Below are positions 1-8,871 of a stretch of 64,000 nucleotides of DNA, in pieces. Under the pieces are notes generated by a model. The model saw only the letters and a list, made by a program, of their open reading frames with translations. It searched no databases and was not told where the DNA came from. The translations under genes were made by a program, and so were the position numbers. Source of the stretch: G963678255 sp963678255 (GTDB lineage Bacteria > Cloacimonadota > Cloacimonadia > Cloacimonadales > WRIO01); assembly GCA_963678255.2 (NCBI GenBank), contig OY782778.1, positions 124,001 through 188,000 of the forward strand. Direction: 5' to 3'. How positions within the stretch are numbered: the first letter of the stretch is position 1; each line of letters starts with the position of its first letter.

Positions 1-242
1 GCTTTATTGAGATGCTTTAAATATGATTCTGCTTCTAAGCGAGAGCTTGCTTCAAACTGGGCACTCTTTAAATTCATGACATCCTGTAATCTTAACAAAC
101 TCTTTATATACGTCCTGAATAGTTTTAAATTATTAAATTGCTTTTCATATACTAAATAACGAAATAGTTTCTTCTTCTTCTCTTCTAAACTTCTTAACAA
201 ATCACCATCTATTCTGATACAATCGGGATCAAGCAAAAACAT
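1..242 (-). CDS. Hypothetical protein, N-terminal part (runs off window)
   Basis: The reading frame is open from an ATG at 242 to the window edge and gives the first 80 residues. A ribosome-binding site GGAGAG lies 3 bases upstream. The peptide begins MFLLDPDCIRIDGDL and is then charged and probably helical (LEEKKKKLF, LEAESYLKHLNK), suggesting a coiled coil or helical bundle. I do not recognise the family. It lies next to the repeat array and IS66 element. The rest of the gene is outside the window. Confidence 0.55.
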   Translation of the reverse strand, partial: MFLLDPDCIRIDGDLLRSLEEKKKKLFRYLVYEKQFNNLKLFRTYIKSLLRLQDVMNLKSAQFEASSRLEAESYLKHLNK

Positions 243-405
243 ACTCTCTCCTTTACTTTAATAATACAAAATTAATCCTCAAGATTTTAAATGTCAATAA
301 CTTTATTCTTTTTTAAAATTAGCACACCCAGCAGTGAGGGTGCTCTGCAGATAAAGATAATATTACAATTATATGTTGACGATAATGACATTGTGATACT
401 ACGAA

Positions 406-465
406 GATTATAGGGCTATGCCCCTGGAATTGAAAATGGAAATCATTCTACTACGAAGATTATAG
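406..465 (+). repeat. Tandem hairpin array 1, first unit (left of IS66)
   Basis: One 52-base unit (406-457) plus the first 8 bases of the next. It starts GATTATAGGGCTATGCCCC and ends ATTCTACTACGAA, like the units at 2078-2732. The array was continuous before the IS66 element inserted after base 465. The core GGGC-TAT-GCCC can form a short hairpin. Confidence 0.9.
458..465 (+). repeat. 8-bp target site duplication, left copy
   Basis: GATTATAG lies directly before the element's left terminal inverted repeat and is repeated exactly after the right one (2078-2085). Eight bases is the duplication length known for IS66-family elements. Confidence 0.9.
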
Positions 466-480
466 GTAACTACTCAGGTA
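466..480 (+). repeat. IS66 left terminal inverted repeat
   Basis: GTAACTACTCAGGTA; the exact reverse complement lies at 2063-2077. The identity stops after 15 bases. Confidence 0.92.
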
Positions 481-486
481 TTAATA

Positions 487-1893
487 TTATCTGGGAGAAA
501 GTTCAGGGATTTTAGACAGAATATCAAAGATATTTAATCCTCTTTTTTTAGCAGTATCAATAACGGATCTAATGATACAGTAGTCCTGAGCCCCATTTTT
601 AAACTGCCCAGACACTTTAAGTTTAACTTTAACATTTCTAAGAGCTCTTTCTGAATCATTGTTATCCGGAGGAATGACTGTTTCATAAACACAAGGCAAA
701 ATATATCCTCTGATTTTTATCAAAGATTTCTGAAGAGTAGAGGTTTCTTTAAACTCTTTTTTGCAAATAGTCATCGCCAGTAGAATATTGATTTTATCTT
801 CAAAGTGTTTCATTTCTGGAGAAGATCTGTCATAATCTATTGTTTGGATTCGCTTGAATTGAAAAATTTCTTTTACCAGGCTTTTGAAATCAGTAGAAAA
901 AGGATGCTTTTCTCTTTCCTCAATATAAGTTAGATCTCTAAGAATATGAGCCAGACAAATCTGATGATTTAAAGCCTTCGTTTTTAACTGAGCGGAAAAT
1001 CTGTCCGTAACTAACACAGATTCAGGCAAACCGTTTTCCCATATTTTTTGAATTGTCTCGTATCCTCTGGTATGAGAATATTCAAGAAACACATTCTTAA
1101 TGTCTCTCCAAGCCCAAATCCATCCTTTTTTACCATTGACCTTTACGCTTGTTTCATCAGAACCAACAACTTTCGAGGAGCTCAGATTCTTTTTAATTCT
1201 CTCATAGATAACCTTAGATTTATCAGCAAATTTCCTTAATATGTTTTTCAATGATCCCTGGGAAATTCTTATATTAACAACATCAGACAACAGCTGAGCT
1301 GTTCTTTTAAATGGAATACATTGGTAAACATTCAAATACGAAACGATGGTCTGAATGTTTTCACCGTACTGAACCGGGGCCGTAACATTTTCAGGATATT
1401 CAGCCAGATATTTATTATTACAATCAGGGCAAATGCATGAATATTGCTGAAATTCTTTGATGAATGCTTGTATAGAAGGGATATCAATCACCTGTCGTTT
1501 GGAATTTAATCTAAATTCATCATCATTAAAATGATGTCCACAATGACATTGATTTACCTTTAATTCAACAATCTGATCCGGATTTTTTACTTGTAAAAGG
1601 GTTTTTCCATTATGACCGGACTGTCCTCCGCTTTTCTTATTGCTTTTTTCTCTTGTACTTTTATTCTTTCTTGATAAGTCCATCGAAGGAGGTATTGATG
1701 AATTGTTACTGTTCTTAGGGTTATTTTTCTTTTCGAGAATTTTCATTAAGAAATCAACCTTTTCACTTAAAAGCCTGATTTCTTCTTTGAGTTCAGCTCT
1801 TTCTTCTGCAATGCTGATTTTTAACCGGCAAATTTCCAGTTTAAGCCTGTCATTTTCAGCTTTAGCTTCATAATATTTACTTTTATAATCCAT
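487..1893 (-). CDS. IS66-family transposase
   Basis: 468 residues, full length for a single-gene IS66 transposase. Domains in order: an N-terminal leucine-zipper-like coiled coil (about 1-60), a low-complexity Asn/Ser/Lys linker (60-95), a zinc-binding region with C-x-C and CICPDC (about 115-160), then the DDE catalytic domain with VGSDETSVKV near residue 245 and VTDRF near 298, and a C-terminal NDSERALRNVKVK motif holding the late acidic residue. It would catalyse transposition of the element bounded by 466 and 2077. The start is the ATG at 1893. The stop lies 6 bases inside the left terminal repeat. No frameshift is visible, so the gene is probably active. Confidence 0.95.
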   Translation of the reverse strand: MDYKSKYYEAKAENDRLKLEICRLKISIAEERAELKEEIRLLSEKVDFLMKILEKKNNPKNSNNSSIPPSMDLSRKNKSTREKSNKKSGGQSGHNGKTLLQVKNPDQIVELKVNQCHCGHHFNDDEFRLNSKRQVIDIPSIQAFIKEFQQYSCICPDCNNKYLAEYPENVTAPVQYGENIQTIVSYLNVYQCIPFKRTAQLLSDVVNIRISQGSLKNILRKFADKSKVIYERIKKNLSSSKVVGSDETSVKVNGKKGWIWAWRDIKNVFLEYSHTRGYETIQKIWENGLPESVLVTDRFSAQLKTKALNHQICLAHILRDLTYIEEREKHPFSTDFKSLVKEIFQFKRIQTIDYDRSSPEMKHFEDKINILLAMTICKKEFKETSTLQKSLIKIRGYILPCVYETVIPPDNNDSERALRNVKVKLKVSGQFKNGAQDYCIIRSVIDTAKKRGLNIFDILSKIPELSPR

Positions 1894-2062
1894 AAGTACA
1901 TAATGAATTAATTAACTATATATGTCAATGTATTTCTTATTAATATTGATAGTTTTTTATAATATAATGTGTATATTCTAAGTGTTAATATATATTATTG
2001 GAAAGGTAAATAATAAGGCATGATTATAACAAAAAATGGTGTTTTTAAAACTTAACGAAGGG

Positions 2063-2077
2063 TACCTGAGTAGTTAC
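2063..2077 (+). repeat. IS66 right terminal inverted repeat
   Basis: TACCTGAGTAGTTAC, the exact reverse complement of the left terminus at 466-480. It is directly followed by the duplicated GATTATAG. Confidence 0.92.
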
Positions 2078-2732
2078 GATTATAGGGCTATGCCCCTGAA
2101 TTGAAAATGGATATCATTCTACTACGAAGATTACAAGGCTATACCCCTGAATTGAATGTGGATATCATTCTACTACGAAGATTATAGGGCTATGCCCCTG
2201 GAATTGAAAATGGATATCATTCTACTACGAAGATTATAGGGCTATGCCCCTGAATTGAAAATGGATATCATTCTACTACGAAGATTACAAGGCTATACCC
2301 CTGAATTGAATGTGGATATCATTCTACTACGAAGATTATAGGGCTATGCCCCTGGAATTGAAAATGGATATCATTCTACTACGAAGATGACAGGGATATG
2401 CCCCTGAATTGAAAATGGATATCATTCTACTACGAAGATTATAGGGCTATGCCCCTGAATTGAAAATGGATATCATTCTACTACGAAGATTATAGGGCTA
2501 TGCCCCCTGAATTGAATTTGGATATCATTCTACTACGAAGATGACAGGGATATGCCCCTGGAATTGAAAATTGATATCATTCTACTACGAAGATTATAGG
2601 GCTATGCCCCTGAATTGAAAATGGATATCATTCTACTACGAAGATTATAGGGCTATGCCCCTGGAATTGAAAATGGATATCATTCTACTACGAAGATGAC
2701 AGCGCTATGCCCCTGGAATTGAAAATGGATAC
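2078..2732 (+). repeat. Tandem hairpin array 1, 13 units of 51/52 bp
   Basis: Units begin at 2078, 2129, 2180, 2232, 2283, 2334, 2386, 2437, 2488, 2540, 2592, 2643 and 2695; the last is cut off near 2732. Each starts GATTATAGGGCTATGCCCC (variants GATTACAAGGCTATACCCC and GATGACAGGGATATGCCCC) and ends ATTCTACTACGAA. The 51/52 difference is one G (CCTGAATT or CCTGGAATT) or one extra C. Units 1-3 and 4-6 are identical, showing a recent 154-bp tandem duplication. The core is a small GC hairpin in an AT-rich linker. No protein-coding frame is kept. The function is unknown. Confidence 0.92.
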
Positions 2733-2895
2733 CCTGCTTTGTTCTGCGAGCTTCTAGCTTCCAAAAATCCAAACTCCAGTATGCAAACTGGAAGTTGGCA
2801 CAACGAGTGATTTGTTTCCCTTAACAAACATTGAGGTTTTAACTATGTGAATTAATCTAAAAACTGCCTTGTCTTGCGTTTTATATATTTTTTAG

Positions 2896-2923
2896 TTGAC
2901 ATATTTTGTTATTATCTTATTAT
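2896..2923 (+). promoter_or_regulatory. Promoter of the Hpt-hisC operon
   Basis: TTGACA (2896-2901), 16-base spacer, TATTAT (2918-2923), 20 bases before the start codon at 2944. The box lies inside the upstream extension of the longest ORF, which supports the shorter start. Confidence 0.6.
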
Positions 2924-2943
2924 TCTTAAAAATGGAGGTGAAC

Positions 2944-3318
2944 ATGGATATAGAAGAAATCAAAGAAGCCTTTTTAGAGGAATCTCAAGAATACATGGAA
3001 ACATTAATCTCAAACTTAGAAAACTTTCTTGAATTGTATCCAAATATTGATCATTCCCTTATGTTTGAAACATATCGCGCAGCTCATAGTATTAAAGGAA
3101 CAGCTGGATTTCTGGCATTAGAGAAAATTACTGAGCTTGCTAAAAGCATGGAAACTATTCTCATGATGCTTAGAGATAAAGAGTTAAAACCTTCTAAAGC
3201 TATGTTAAAAGCTTTATTGGCTGCTGCGAATAAACTTACAAAATTAATAGATCATATGGAAACAAGCTCAAATATGGATATTACTGAAGAAATTCAAGAG
3301 CTTACGACCTATATTTAG
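2944..3318 (+). CDS. Stand-alone Hpt (histidine phosphotransfer) protein
   Basis: 124 residues from the ATG at 2944, which has GGAGGTGA 5 bases upstream. The longer frame starts at a TTG inside the -35 box and is rejected. The protein is one Hpt domain: helices around 1-25, then the phospho-acceptor motif AAHSIKGTAGF with His near residue 45, as in the P1 domain of CheA. It has no kinase or receiver domain, so it would relay phosphate between a hybrid kinase and a receiver protein. Hybrid kinases lie elsewhere in the window, but pairing is only inferred. The aminotransferase gene starts 15 bases downstream, so the two are probably co-transcribed, with no obvious functional link. Confidence 0.85.
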   Translation: MDIEEIKEAFLEESQEYMETLISNLENFLELYPNIDHSLMFETYRAAHSIKGTAGFLALEKITELAKSMETILMMLRDKELKPSKAMLKALLAAANKLTKLIDHMETSSNMDITEEIQELTTYI

Positions 3319-3332
3319 TCATTGGAGAGTCA

Positions 3333-4397
3333 ATGTATCTTTTTAGAAAAGATTTAAAAAATAGACCTGAGATGGTACTAAATGTTCCTCACTCAGAAAG
3401 AATGATGTGCTTGAATGAGAGCAGTTTAGACCCTTTTCAAGTGATTGAAAAAGACTTTGTCAACAAACTAAAAAATGAGGTTCATCTTAATCGCTATTTT
3501 AATGATGTAACCGCTAATCTAAAACAAAAATTAAGCGAATATGTCGGTTTTGGTATTAAACCTGAACAACTATTGTTTGGTAATGGTGCTGATGAAATGC
3601 TTTATTATCTTTTCACCGCTGTTAGAGAAGATCCCTATTCCTTCGCCCTTGCCCATGCCCCTTCCTACTTTGATTATAAAACTTATTGTGGTTCTGTTGG
3701 ATTACAAATTAGATTCCAAAATCTTAATGAAGACTTTAACTTCTCTGTTGAAGATTACATTCAAATTGCCAGAGATCCAAATTGTAAGTTAGCCATTCTT
3801 TGTAATCCAAATAATCCTACCGGGCACCAAATACCTGATAAGAAAATCATTCATATTTTAGAAAATGTGAGTATCCCTGTTATTATTGATGAGACCTATT
3901 TTGAATTCTCAAACCTGACTTTTGCCAATGTGTTAAACGATTATCCGCATCTAATTATAGTTCGTTCATTTTCTAAATCCTTTTCTTCTGCTGGGGTTCG
4001 TTTTGGCTATATCATCTCTTCTGAAGAAAATTGTCGGGAAATTAATAAAGTTATGCCTTTTTTCCATAGCAGTCTGATGATTCAAGCTTTTGTCCTTTCT
4101 CTTCTTGAACATAAAGAAACCTTTCTAAACCATAATAAACAAGTGATTCTGCTCAAAGATGATTTGTATCAAAAAATGAATCAAATCCCCTCTGTTAAAG
4201 TCATTCCGACTAAAACAAATTTCCTTCTTTTTTCCATAGGCGAAAAAACACCGGAATTGTTTGAATGTCTCAAAGATAATGGAATTGCAATTAGAGCAGT
4301 TTGGGCTCACCCAATTTTAAAAGATTACCTTCGCGTTACGGTTAGTAGCTCAGAAGATAATGAATATTTTCTGGATATATTAAAAAACTTTATATGA
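3333..4397 (+). CDS. hisC: Histidinol-phosphate aminotransferase-like PLP enzyme
   Basis: 354 residues, a normal length for HisC. It is a fold-type I aminotransferase with NPNNPTG (158-164), the Asp of VIIDETYFEF (about 185-192) and the PLP-binding lysine in SFSKSFSSAG (Lys215). HisC converts imidazole-acetol phosphate and glutamate to histidinol phosphate and 2-oxoglutarate. No other his gene is nearby, so a different substrate (for example an aromatic amino acid or threonine phosphate) is possible. The start ATG has GGAGAG 4 bases upstream. The gene ends in a 4-base ATGA overlap with the flavoprotein gene, indicating translational coupling. Confidence 0.8.
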   Translation: MYLFRKDLKNRPEMVLNVPHSERMMCLNESSLDPFQVIEKDFVNKLKNEVHLNRYFNDVTANLKQKLSEYVGFGIKPEQLLFGNGADEMLYYLFTAVREDPYSFALAHAPSYFDYKTYCGSVGLQIRFQNLNEDFNFSVEDYIQIARDPNCKLAILCNPNNPTGHQIPDKKIIHILENVSIPVIIDETYFEFSNLTFANVLNDYPHLIIVRSFSKSFSSAGVRFGYIISSEENCREINKVMPFFHSSLMIQAFVLSLLEHKETFLNHNKQVILLKDDLYQKMNQIPSVKVIPTKTNFLLFSIGEKTPELFECLKDNGIAIRAVWAHPILKDYLRVTVSSSEDNEYFLDILKNFI

Positions 4398-5617
4398 TCT
4401 ATGACCTAATAATAATAGGTGCAGGAGCATCTGGCTTATTTGCTGCAGCTTATCTAGCTCAAAAAGATCCCAAAATGAAAGTTCTTGTTTTAGAAAAAAC
4501 CTCGCAACCTGCCTCAAAACTACTTCTATCTGGTTCTGGTCAATGTAACTTTACCCACAACTCTCCGCCTGAAGATTATATCCAGCATTATGGCTCACAT
4601 GGTAAATCCCTTAAACATGTTTTATACAATTTTACGGCTAATGATTCAATGTTTTTTTTTAAAACCCTTGATATTCCTTCTTTCATTAGAGAAGATGGTA
4701 AAGTCTTTCCTGCTTCATTAAAAGCTTCTGATATCTCTGATGGTCTTTTAAAACTTGCACAATCAGGTAAAATTGAGTTTAAACTAAATCAAAATATTAC
4801 TAATATTGAAGCCTTTGATCTGTTCTTTGCAGTAAAAACAACAAAGACCTCTTATCAAACAAAAAAAATATTAATTACTGTCGGTGGTAAATCCTATCCG
4901 ATAACGGGTTCTGATGGGTCTCTTTATCCACTCATTGAAAAACTAGGGCATACACTAATTCCTATAAAACCCGCTCTCTGTCCTCCTGTTATAAAGAAAT
5001 ATCATTACGCTTCTCTGACTGGGATTAGTTTTCAAGATCTACCCATGACTTTAGTTAAACCTGATAATAAGAAAAAACACTTTAAAGGGGATATGGTTTT
5101 CACGCATTTTAGTATCTCTGGTCCTTTAATTCTCGATGCTTCCAGATACTTTGAAAAAGAAGATAAACTTATTTTTAATTTTACACCTTTCAGTAGTTAT
5201 GAAGCCTTTTTAAAAGACTATAGTATTTTAATAAAAAGAAATCCTCGAAAAATTATTAAAAATATCCTTTCCTTCTATTCTATACCACAAGCATTAATCT
5301 TGATAATCTTTAATGATTTAAAATTGAGTCCCTCTATTGATTTTCACTCTATTAGTAAAGAAAAACATGAAAAACTATTAAAAGCTTTATATGCCTTTGA
5401 ATTAGTTATTGAATCGCCGGGTTCTTTTAAAATGGCTATGTGTACAGCTGGTGGGGTTTCATTAAAAGAATTAAATATGAAAACTATGGAATCGAAACTT
5501 TTAAAAGACTTATATTTTGCTGGAGAAGTTATTGATGCTGACGGTGATACAGGTGGGTATAATATTCATGCCGCCTTTGCCGAAGCAAAGACGGCAATCG
5601 ATCATATTATCGGGTAA
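4394..5617 (+). CDS. NAD(P)/FAD-dependent oxidoreductase, BaiN/HI0933 family
   Basis: 407 residues. The N-terminus has the Rossmann dinucleotide motif IIGAGASGLFAA (about 7-18), followed by LEKTSQPASKLLLSGSGQCNFTH split by a loop, the family signature around residues 33-55, and the C-terminal FAD motif LYFAGEVIDADGDTGGYN. The family (HI0933/YhiN, BaiN) comprises flavin reductases of poorly known physiological role. The start overlaps the aminotransferase stop by 4 bases and has no separate ribosome-binding site, so coupled translation is likely. The 3' end overlaps the convergent permease gene by 11 bases. Confidence 0.9.
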   Translation: MIYDLIIIGAGASGLFAAAYLAQKDPKMKVLVLEKTSQPASKLLLSGSGQCNFTHNSPPEDYIQHYGSHGKSLKHVLYNFTANDSMFFFKTLDIPSFIREDGKVFPASLKASDISDGLLKLAQSGKIEFKLNQNITNIEAFDLFFAVKTTKTSYQTKKILITVGGKSYPITGSDGSLYPLIEKLGHTLIPIKPALCPPVIKKYHYASLTGISFQDLPMTLVKPDNKKKHFKGDMVFTHFSISGPLILDASRYFEKEDKLIFNFTPFSSYEAFLKDYSILIKRNPRKIIKNILSFYSIPQALILIIFNDLKLSPSIDFHSISKEKHEKLLKALYAFELVIESPGSFKMAMCTAGGVSLKELNMKTMESKLLKDLYFAGEVIDADGDTGGYNIHAAFAEAKTAIDHIIG

Positions 5618-6887
5618 ATACCCATTTTTTTAAATCTTTCCAACGTACTTTTTTGCCATAAGATAAGATACCAATTCTGTATATTTTGCCTGCTAACCAG
5701 GTATTGATCATAAAGCCTAAGACTAGTAACACCATAGATACGATAAGTTGCCATACAGGCACACCAAAAGGTATCCTTGCGATCATTATGATTGGAGAAC
5801 AAAAAGGTATCAATGATGACCAAACTGCTAAAGGACTGTGCGGTTGATCTGCCACGTTAATCATAATAAACATCGATATAATTATCGGAAATGATATCGG
5901 TAAGGTAAAGGTTTGGTTTTGTGTCTCATCATCTGATAAAGAACCTGCTGCTGCGAATAATGCAGAATAAAATAAATACCCAAATATAAAGAAAAATCCA
6001 AAAGAGAATATTATTAATGGAATATTAAACGAATCCAAGTTTGTTAAAGTATTGAATATCTGCTGCGTATTGACAGAACTGACACTTTCCATAGATGCTT
6101 GTTGTTCTATCAGCATAGGCATTATAGCAAATGAAAATCCAAAAGTTATGATTGAAATGAATATGATCCAAATCAACAATTGTGTTAAAGCCACGGCTGC
6201 AATTCCTATGATTTTCCCAAGCATCAATTCAAAAGGTCGGATAGAAGAAACAATGATTTCAATAATACGATTCTTCTTTTCTTCCATGACACCACGCATA
6301 ATTAATGACCCATAAAAAAAGATCATAAAGTATTGAAAAAATCCCATAACTTGACTAATACCCACAGAAACAATGGCATTGCCCTTTTTCTCACCAGTCT
6401 CCTGAATCAGAATACTTTCTAATTCAACATTCGCTTTCATCTTATCAATCTGCTCTTTGTTTATCCCTGCCTGCATAAATCGTATCGTTTCAATTCTTTT
6501 TTCTATCTGACTGTTCATTATCCCGATATAGGTTAAACCAACCTGCTTCTCAGAAAATATTTTAAAGCCTCCAGGATATTGAATATCAAATTTGGGGATG
6601 TAAAGCAACCCGTCAAAATCTGTTTTTAATTTCTTTTTTAATTCTTCTGGATTTCCTTCCACTTTAGTAAACAATAATGTTTTTGTATTTTCAAAGTTTT
6701 CTTGGAAATATCCACTCTCATCCAAAACTGCAATGTTAGTCGTTCCACTTTTAAACAAAGACATAAAAACTGGAATCGACATAAAAATTAGAAAGATAAT
6801 CGGTACTAATAAAGTTATGACGATGAATGATTTTTTCTTAACTCTCGTTAAATACTCTTTCTTAAAAACGATCATTATTTTTTTCAT
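5607..6887 (-). CDS. natB: ABC transporter permease, NatB/ABC-2 type
   Basis: 426 residues. There is one N-terminal membrane segment (about 20-42), a roughly 130-residue extracytoplasmic domain, then about five membrane segments from residue 178 on, with the ABC-2 motif FFYGSLIMRGVMEEKKNRI near 190-208. This architecture matches NatB (sodium or drug efflux) and related exporters. It overlaps the ATPase gene by 4 bases (ATGA) and must be its partner. It is the last gene of the - strand operon that starts at 9073. The substrate cannot be told from sequence. Confidence 0.88.
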   Translation of the reverse strand: MKKIMIVFKKEYLTRVKKKSFIVITLLVPIIFLIFMSIPVFMSLFKSGTTNIAVLDESGYFQENFENTKTLLFTKVEGNPEELKKKLKTDFDGLLYIPKFDIQYPGGFKIFSEKQVGLTYIGIMNSQIEKRIETIRFMQAGINKEQIDKMKANVELESILIQETGEKKGNAIVSVGISQVMGFFQYFMIFFYGSLIMRGVMEEKKNRIIEIIVSSIRPFELMLGKIIGIAAVALTQLLIWIIFISIITFGFSFAIMPMLIEQQASMESVSSVNTQQIFNTLTNLDSFNIPLIIFSFGFFFIFGYLFYSALFAAAGSLSDDETQNQTFTLPISFPIIISMFIMINVADQPHSPLAVWSSLIPFCSPIIMIARIPFGVPVWQLIVSMVLLVLGFMINTWLAGKIYRIGILSYGKKVRWKDLKKWVFTR

Positions 6888-7810
6888 TTGGCGGCTCCAT
6901 CAATAGGTTCTTCGGTTGTAAGAGATACTTGATCAATAAAGATCTCATTTAAAGAAGGAAATAATTCCTGAAATGAATATATTTCTACAAAATCAGATAA
7001 TGTTCTTAACAAAGCACTGTAAGAAAACTTCTCCTGACATTTAATTTGAGCATATCCAGGTTTTTGTTCAACGATATCAAAACCCTTAAGATGTTCTGAT
7101 GGAAACTCTCCATGAAATTTTAATTCAAAAATATCTTTTTTAAATCTATGTTTAATATCTTGTAGTTTCCCTTTCAAAATGATATTCCCTTTATTAATTA
7201 AGGCAATTTCATCGCACATTTCTTCAACCTGTTCCATACGATGGGTTGAAAAAATTATTGATTTCCCTCTTTCTTTAAGCTTATAGATCTCTTGTTTAAT
7301 TCTGTTGGAATTAATAGGATCTAATCCAGAGAAAGGCTCATCTAATATAATGATTTCAGGATCATGAATCATACAGGAAATAAACTGAACTAATTGTTGC
7401 ATACCTTTTGATAATTCTTGTGCTTTTCGGTTTGCCCAGTCTTGAATATTAAAAGTATCAAACCATTGATTAATACTTTTATTCGCTTCTTTTGAAGATA
7501 ATCCTTTTATTTGAGCAAAAAACATTAATTGCTCCCGGATTTTCATATCAGGATAAAGACCTCGCTCTTCAGGTAAATAACCGATTTGTTCCATCTCATC
7601 CGAAGAACTTTTATTAAAGAGATATTTAATTTCTCCACTATCAGGCATAGTAATTCGAGTGATAATTCGAATCATACTTGTCTTGCCTGCCCCATTTGGA
7701 CCTAATAAACCAAAGATAATTCCTTTGGGTATTTCCAAATCCACCTTATTTAAGGCAATTACATTTTCGTAATTCTTGCTAAGAGATCTTAACGAGAGAA
7801 TTGATTCCAT
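6884..7810 (-). CDS. natA: ABC transporter ATP-binding protein, NatA type
   Basis: 308 residues with complete ATPase motifs: Walker A GPNGAGKTS (about 38-46), signature LSKGMQQ, Walker B IIILDEPFSGLDP and the H-loop FSTHRMEQVEEM. A C-terminal extension of about 80 residues (DUF4162-like region) is typical of exporters of the NatA/CcmA group. The start ATG at 7810 follows GGAGC and lies 11 bases after the selD stop, so it is in one operon with selD and the permease. Known role: energises export through the coupled permease. Confidence 0.92.
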   Translation of the reverse strand: MESILSLRSLSKNYENVIALNKVDLEIPKGIIFGLLGPNGAGKTSMIRIITRITMPDSGEIKYLFNKSSSDEMEQIGYLPEERGLYPDMKIREQLMFFAQIKGLSSKEANKSINQWFDTFNIQDWANRKAQELSKGMQQLVQFISCMIHDPEIIILDEPFSGLDPINSNRIKQEIYKLKERGKSIIFSTHRMEQVEEMCDEIALINKGNIILKGKLQDIKHRFKKDIFELKFHGEFPSEHLKGFDIVEQKPGYAQIKCQEKFSYSALLRTLSDFVEIYSFQELFPSLNEIFIDQVSLTTEEPIDGAAK

Positions 7811-7821
7811 AGTTGCTCCAT

Positions 7822-8871
7822 TTAAATTACATGAATTCTTTTTGATTTAAAGTCTTTTACTCGTCCAATTATCTTTGAATCAGGGTAAACACTCTCTATC
7901 AAATCTGTTAACAAATTATTAGCCTTTTCTTCAGGACAGGAAATCAATAATCCTCCTGAGGTTTGAGCATCTAACATGATCATTTTGATATTATAGTCAA
8001 TATTATTAAATTGTATTTCTTTTTCAGTATAAGATTGATTTCTAAAACAAGCCCCAGGAATGCATCCCATATCAACTAAGGAATAGGCTCCTGAAAGTAT
8101 AGGTATGTACCTTGAATTAATTTCAAAACTAACGTTGCTCCCTCTTGCCATTTTCAAAGCATGACCAAGTAAACTAAACCCTGTGACATCTGTCGCAGAA
8201 AGAATATCATACTTCTGCATAAGCTCTGCACCCTTAGCATTTAAACATTTCATCGTTTCTAATGAATTTTTATAATCCGCATCAGAAACCTCATTTAATC
8301 GTTTTCCTGCATTAATGATACCTGTCCCCAATCCTTTTGTTAAGATTAATACATCACCAACTTTAGCCCTTGAATTTGTGATCACTCTGTCAGGATGCAC
8401 AATTCCGATCACTGCTAATCCATATTTTGGGGGATAATCATTGATAGTGTGTCCGCCAACTATCAATGCCTGTGCTTCCATGACCTTATCTTGCCCGCCT
8501 TTTAATATTTCAGCTAAAACTTCCAAAGGAATATTTTCGCCAGGAAATAAGATAATGTTTAAAGCAAGTAAGGGCTTCCCCCCCATTGCATACACATCGC
8601 TTAAAGAATTGGCTGCGGCAATCTGACCAAACTCATAGGCATCAGAACATATTGGAGGAAAAAAATCTGTCGTATAGATAAGAGCTGTCTCTTCATTTAT
8701 TTTATATACTGCGGCATCATCATGGGTATCTGTTGATACTAACAAATTCTCTGACACAGCAGGAGTTAGTTTCGACAATATCAAATCTAAATCTTTAGGA
8801 GACAACTTTGCGGAGCATCCGCCATATTCAACGGTTGTTAATAAATCAAAGGGGGGTTTAACGTTTGTCAT
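7822..8871 (-). CDS. selD: Selenide, water dikinase (selenophosphate synthase)
   Basis: 349 residues from the ATG at 8871 (a TTG 15 bases earlier would extend it by 5). SelD makes selenophosphate from selenide and ATP, the Se donor for selenocysteine, selenouridine or the Se-molybdenum cofactor. The active-site segment YGGCSAKLSP has Cys19 (no in-frame TGA) and Lys22. AIM-synthase motifs follow: DDAAVY near 50, TTDFFPP, GGHTI, and LLISCPEE near the C-terminus. The upstream gene is a DUF3343 putative Se/S carrier, overlapping by 14 bases, a known association. No selA or selB is in the window, so the use of the selenophosphate is undetermined. Confidence 0.95.
   Translation of the reverse strand: MTNVKPPFDLLTTVEYGGCSAKLSPKDLDLILSKLTPAVSENLLVSTDTHDDAAVYKINEETALIYTTDFFPPICSDAYEFGQIAAANSLSDVYAMGGKPLLALNIILFPGENIPLEVLAEILKGGQDKVMEAQALIVGGHTINDYPPKYGLAVIGIVHPDRVITNSRAKVGDVLILTKGLGTGIINAGKRLNEVSDADYKNSLETMKCLNAKGAELMQKYDILSATDVTGFSLLGHALKMARGSNVSFEINSRYIPILSGAYSLVDMGCIPGACFRNQSYTEKEIQFNNIDYNIKMIMLDAQTSGGLLISCPEEKANNLLTDLIESVYPDSKIIGRVKDFKSKRIHVI

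Larger units (their letters stand above)
466..2077 (-). mobile_element. IS66-family insertion sequence, complete (1612 bp)
   Basis: The element is bounded by a perfect 15-bp inverted repeat (GTAACTACTCAGGTA at 466-480; its complement at 2063-2077) and a perfect 8-bp duplication GATTATAG. IS66-family ends characteristically begin GTAA. It carries a single transposase gene on the - strand and lacks the small tnpA/tnpB accessory genes of classical IS66, as in ISBst12-type members. Intact ORF, perfect ends and perfect duplication indicate a recent insertion into the hairpin array. About 170 bp between the transposase start and the right end hold no gene. Confidence 0.93.
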
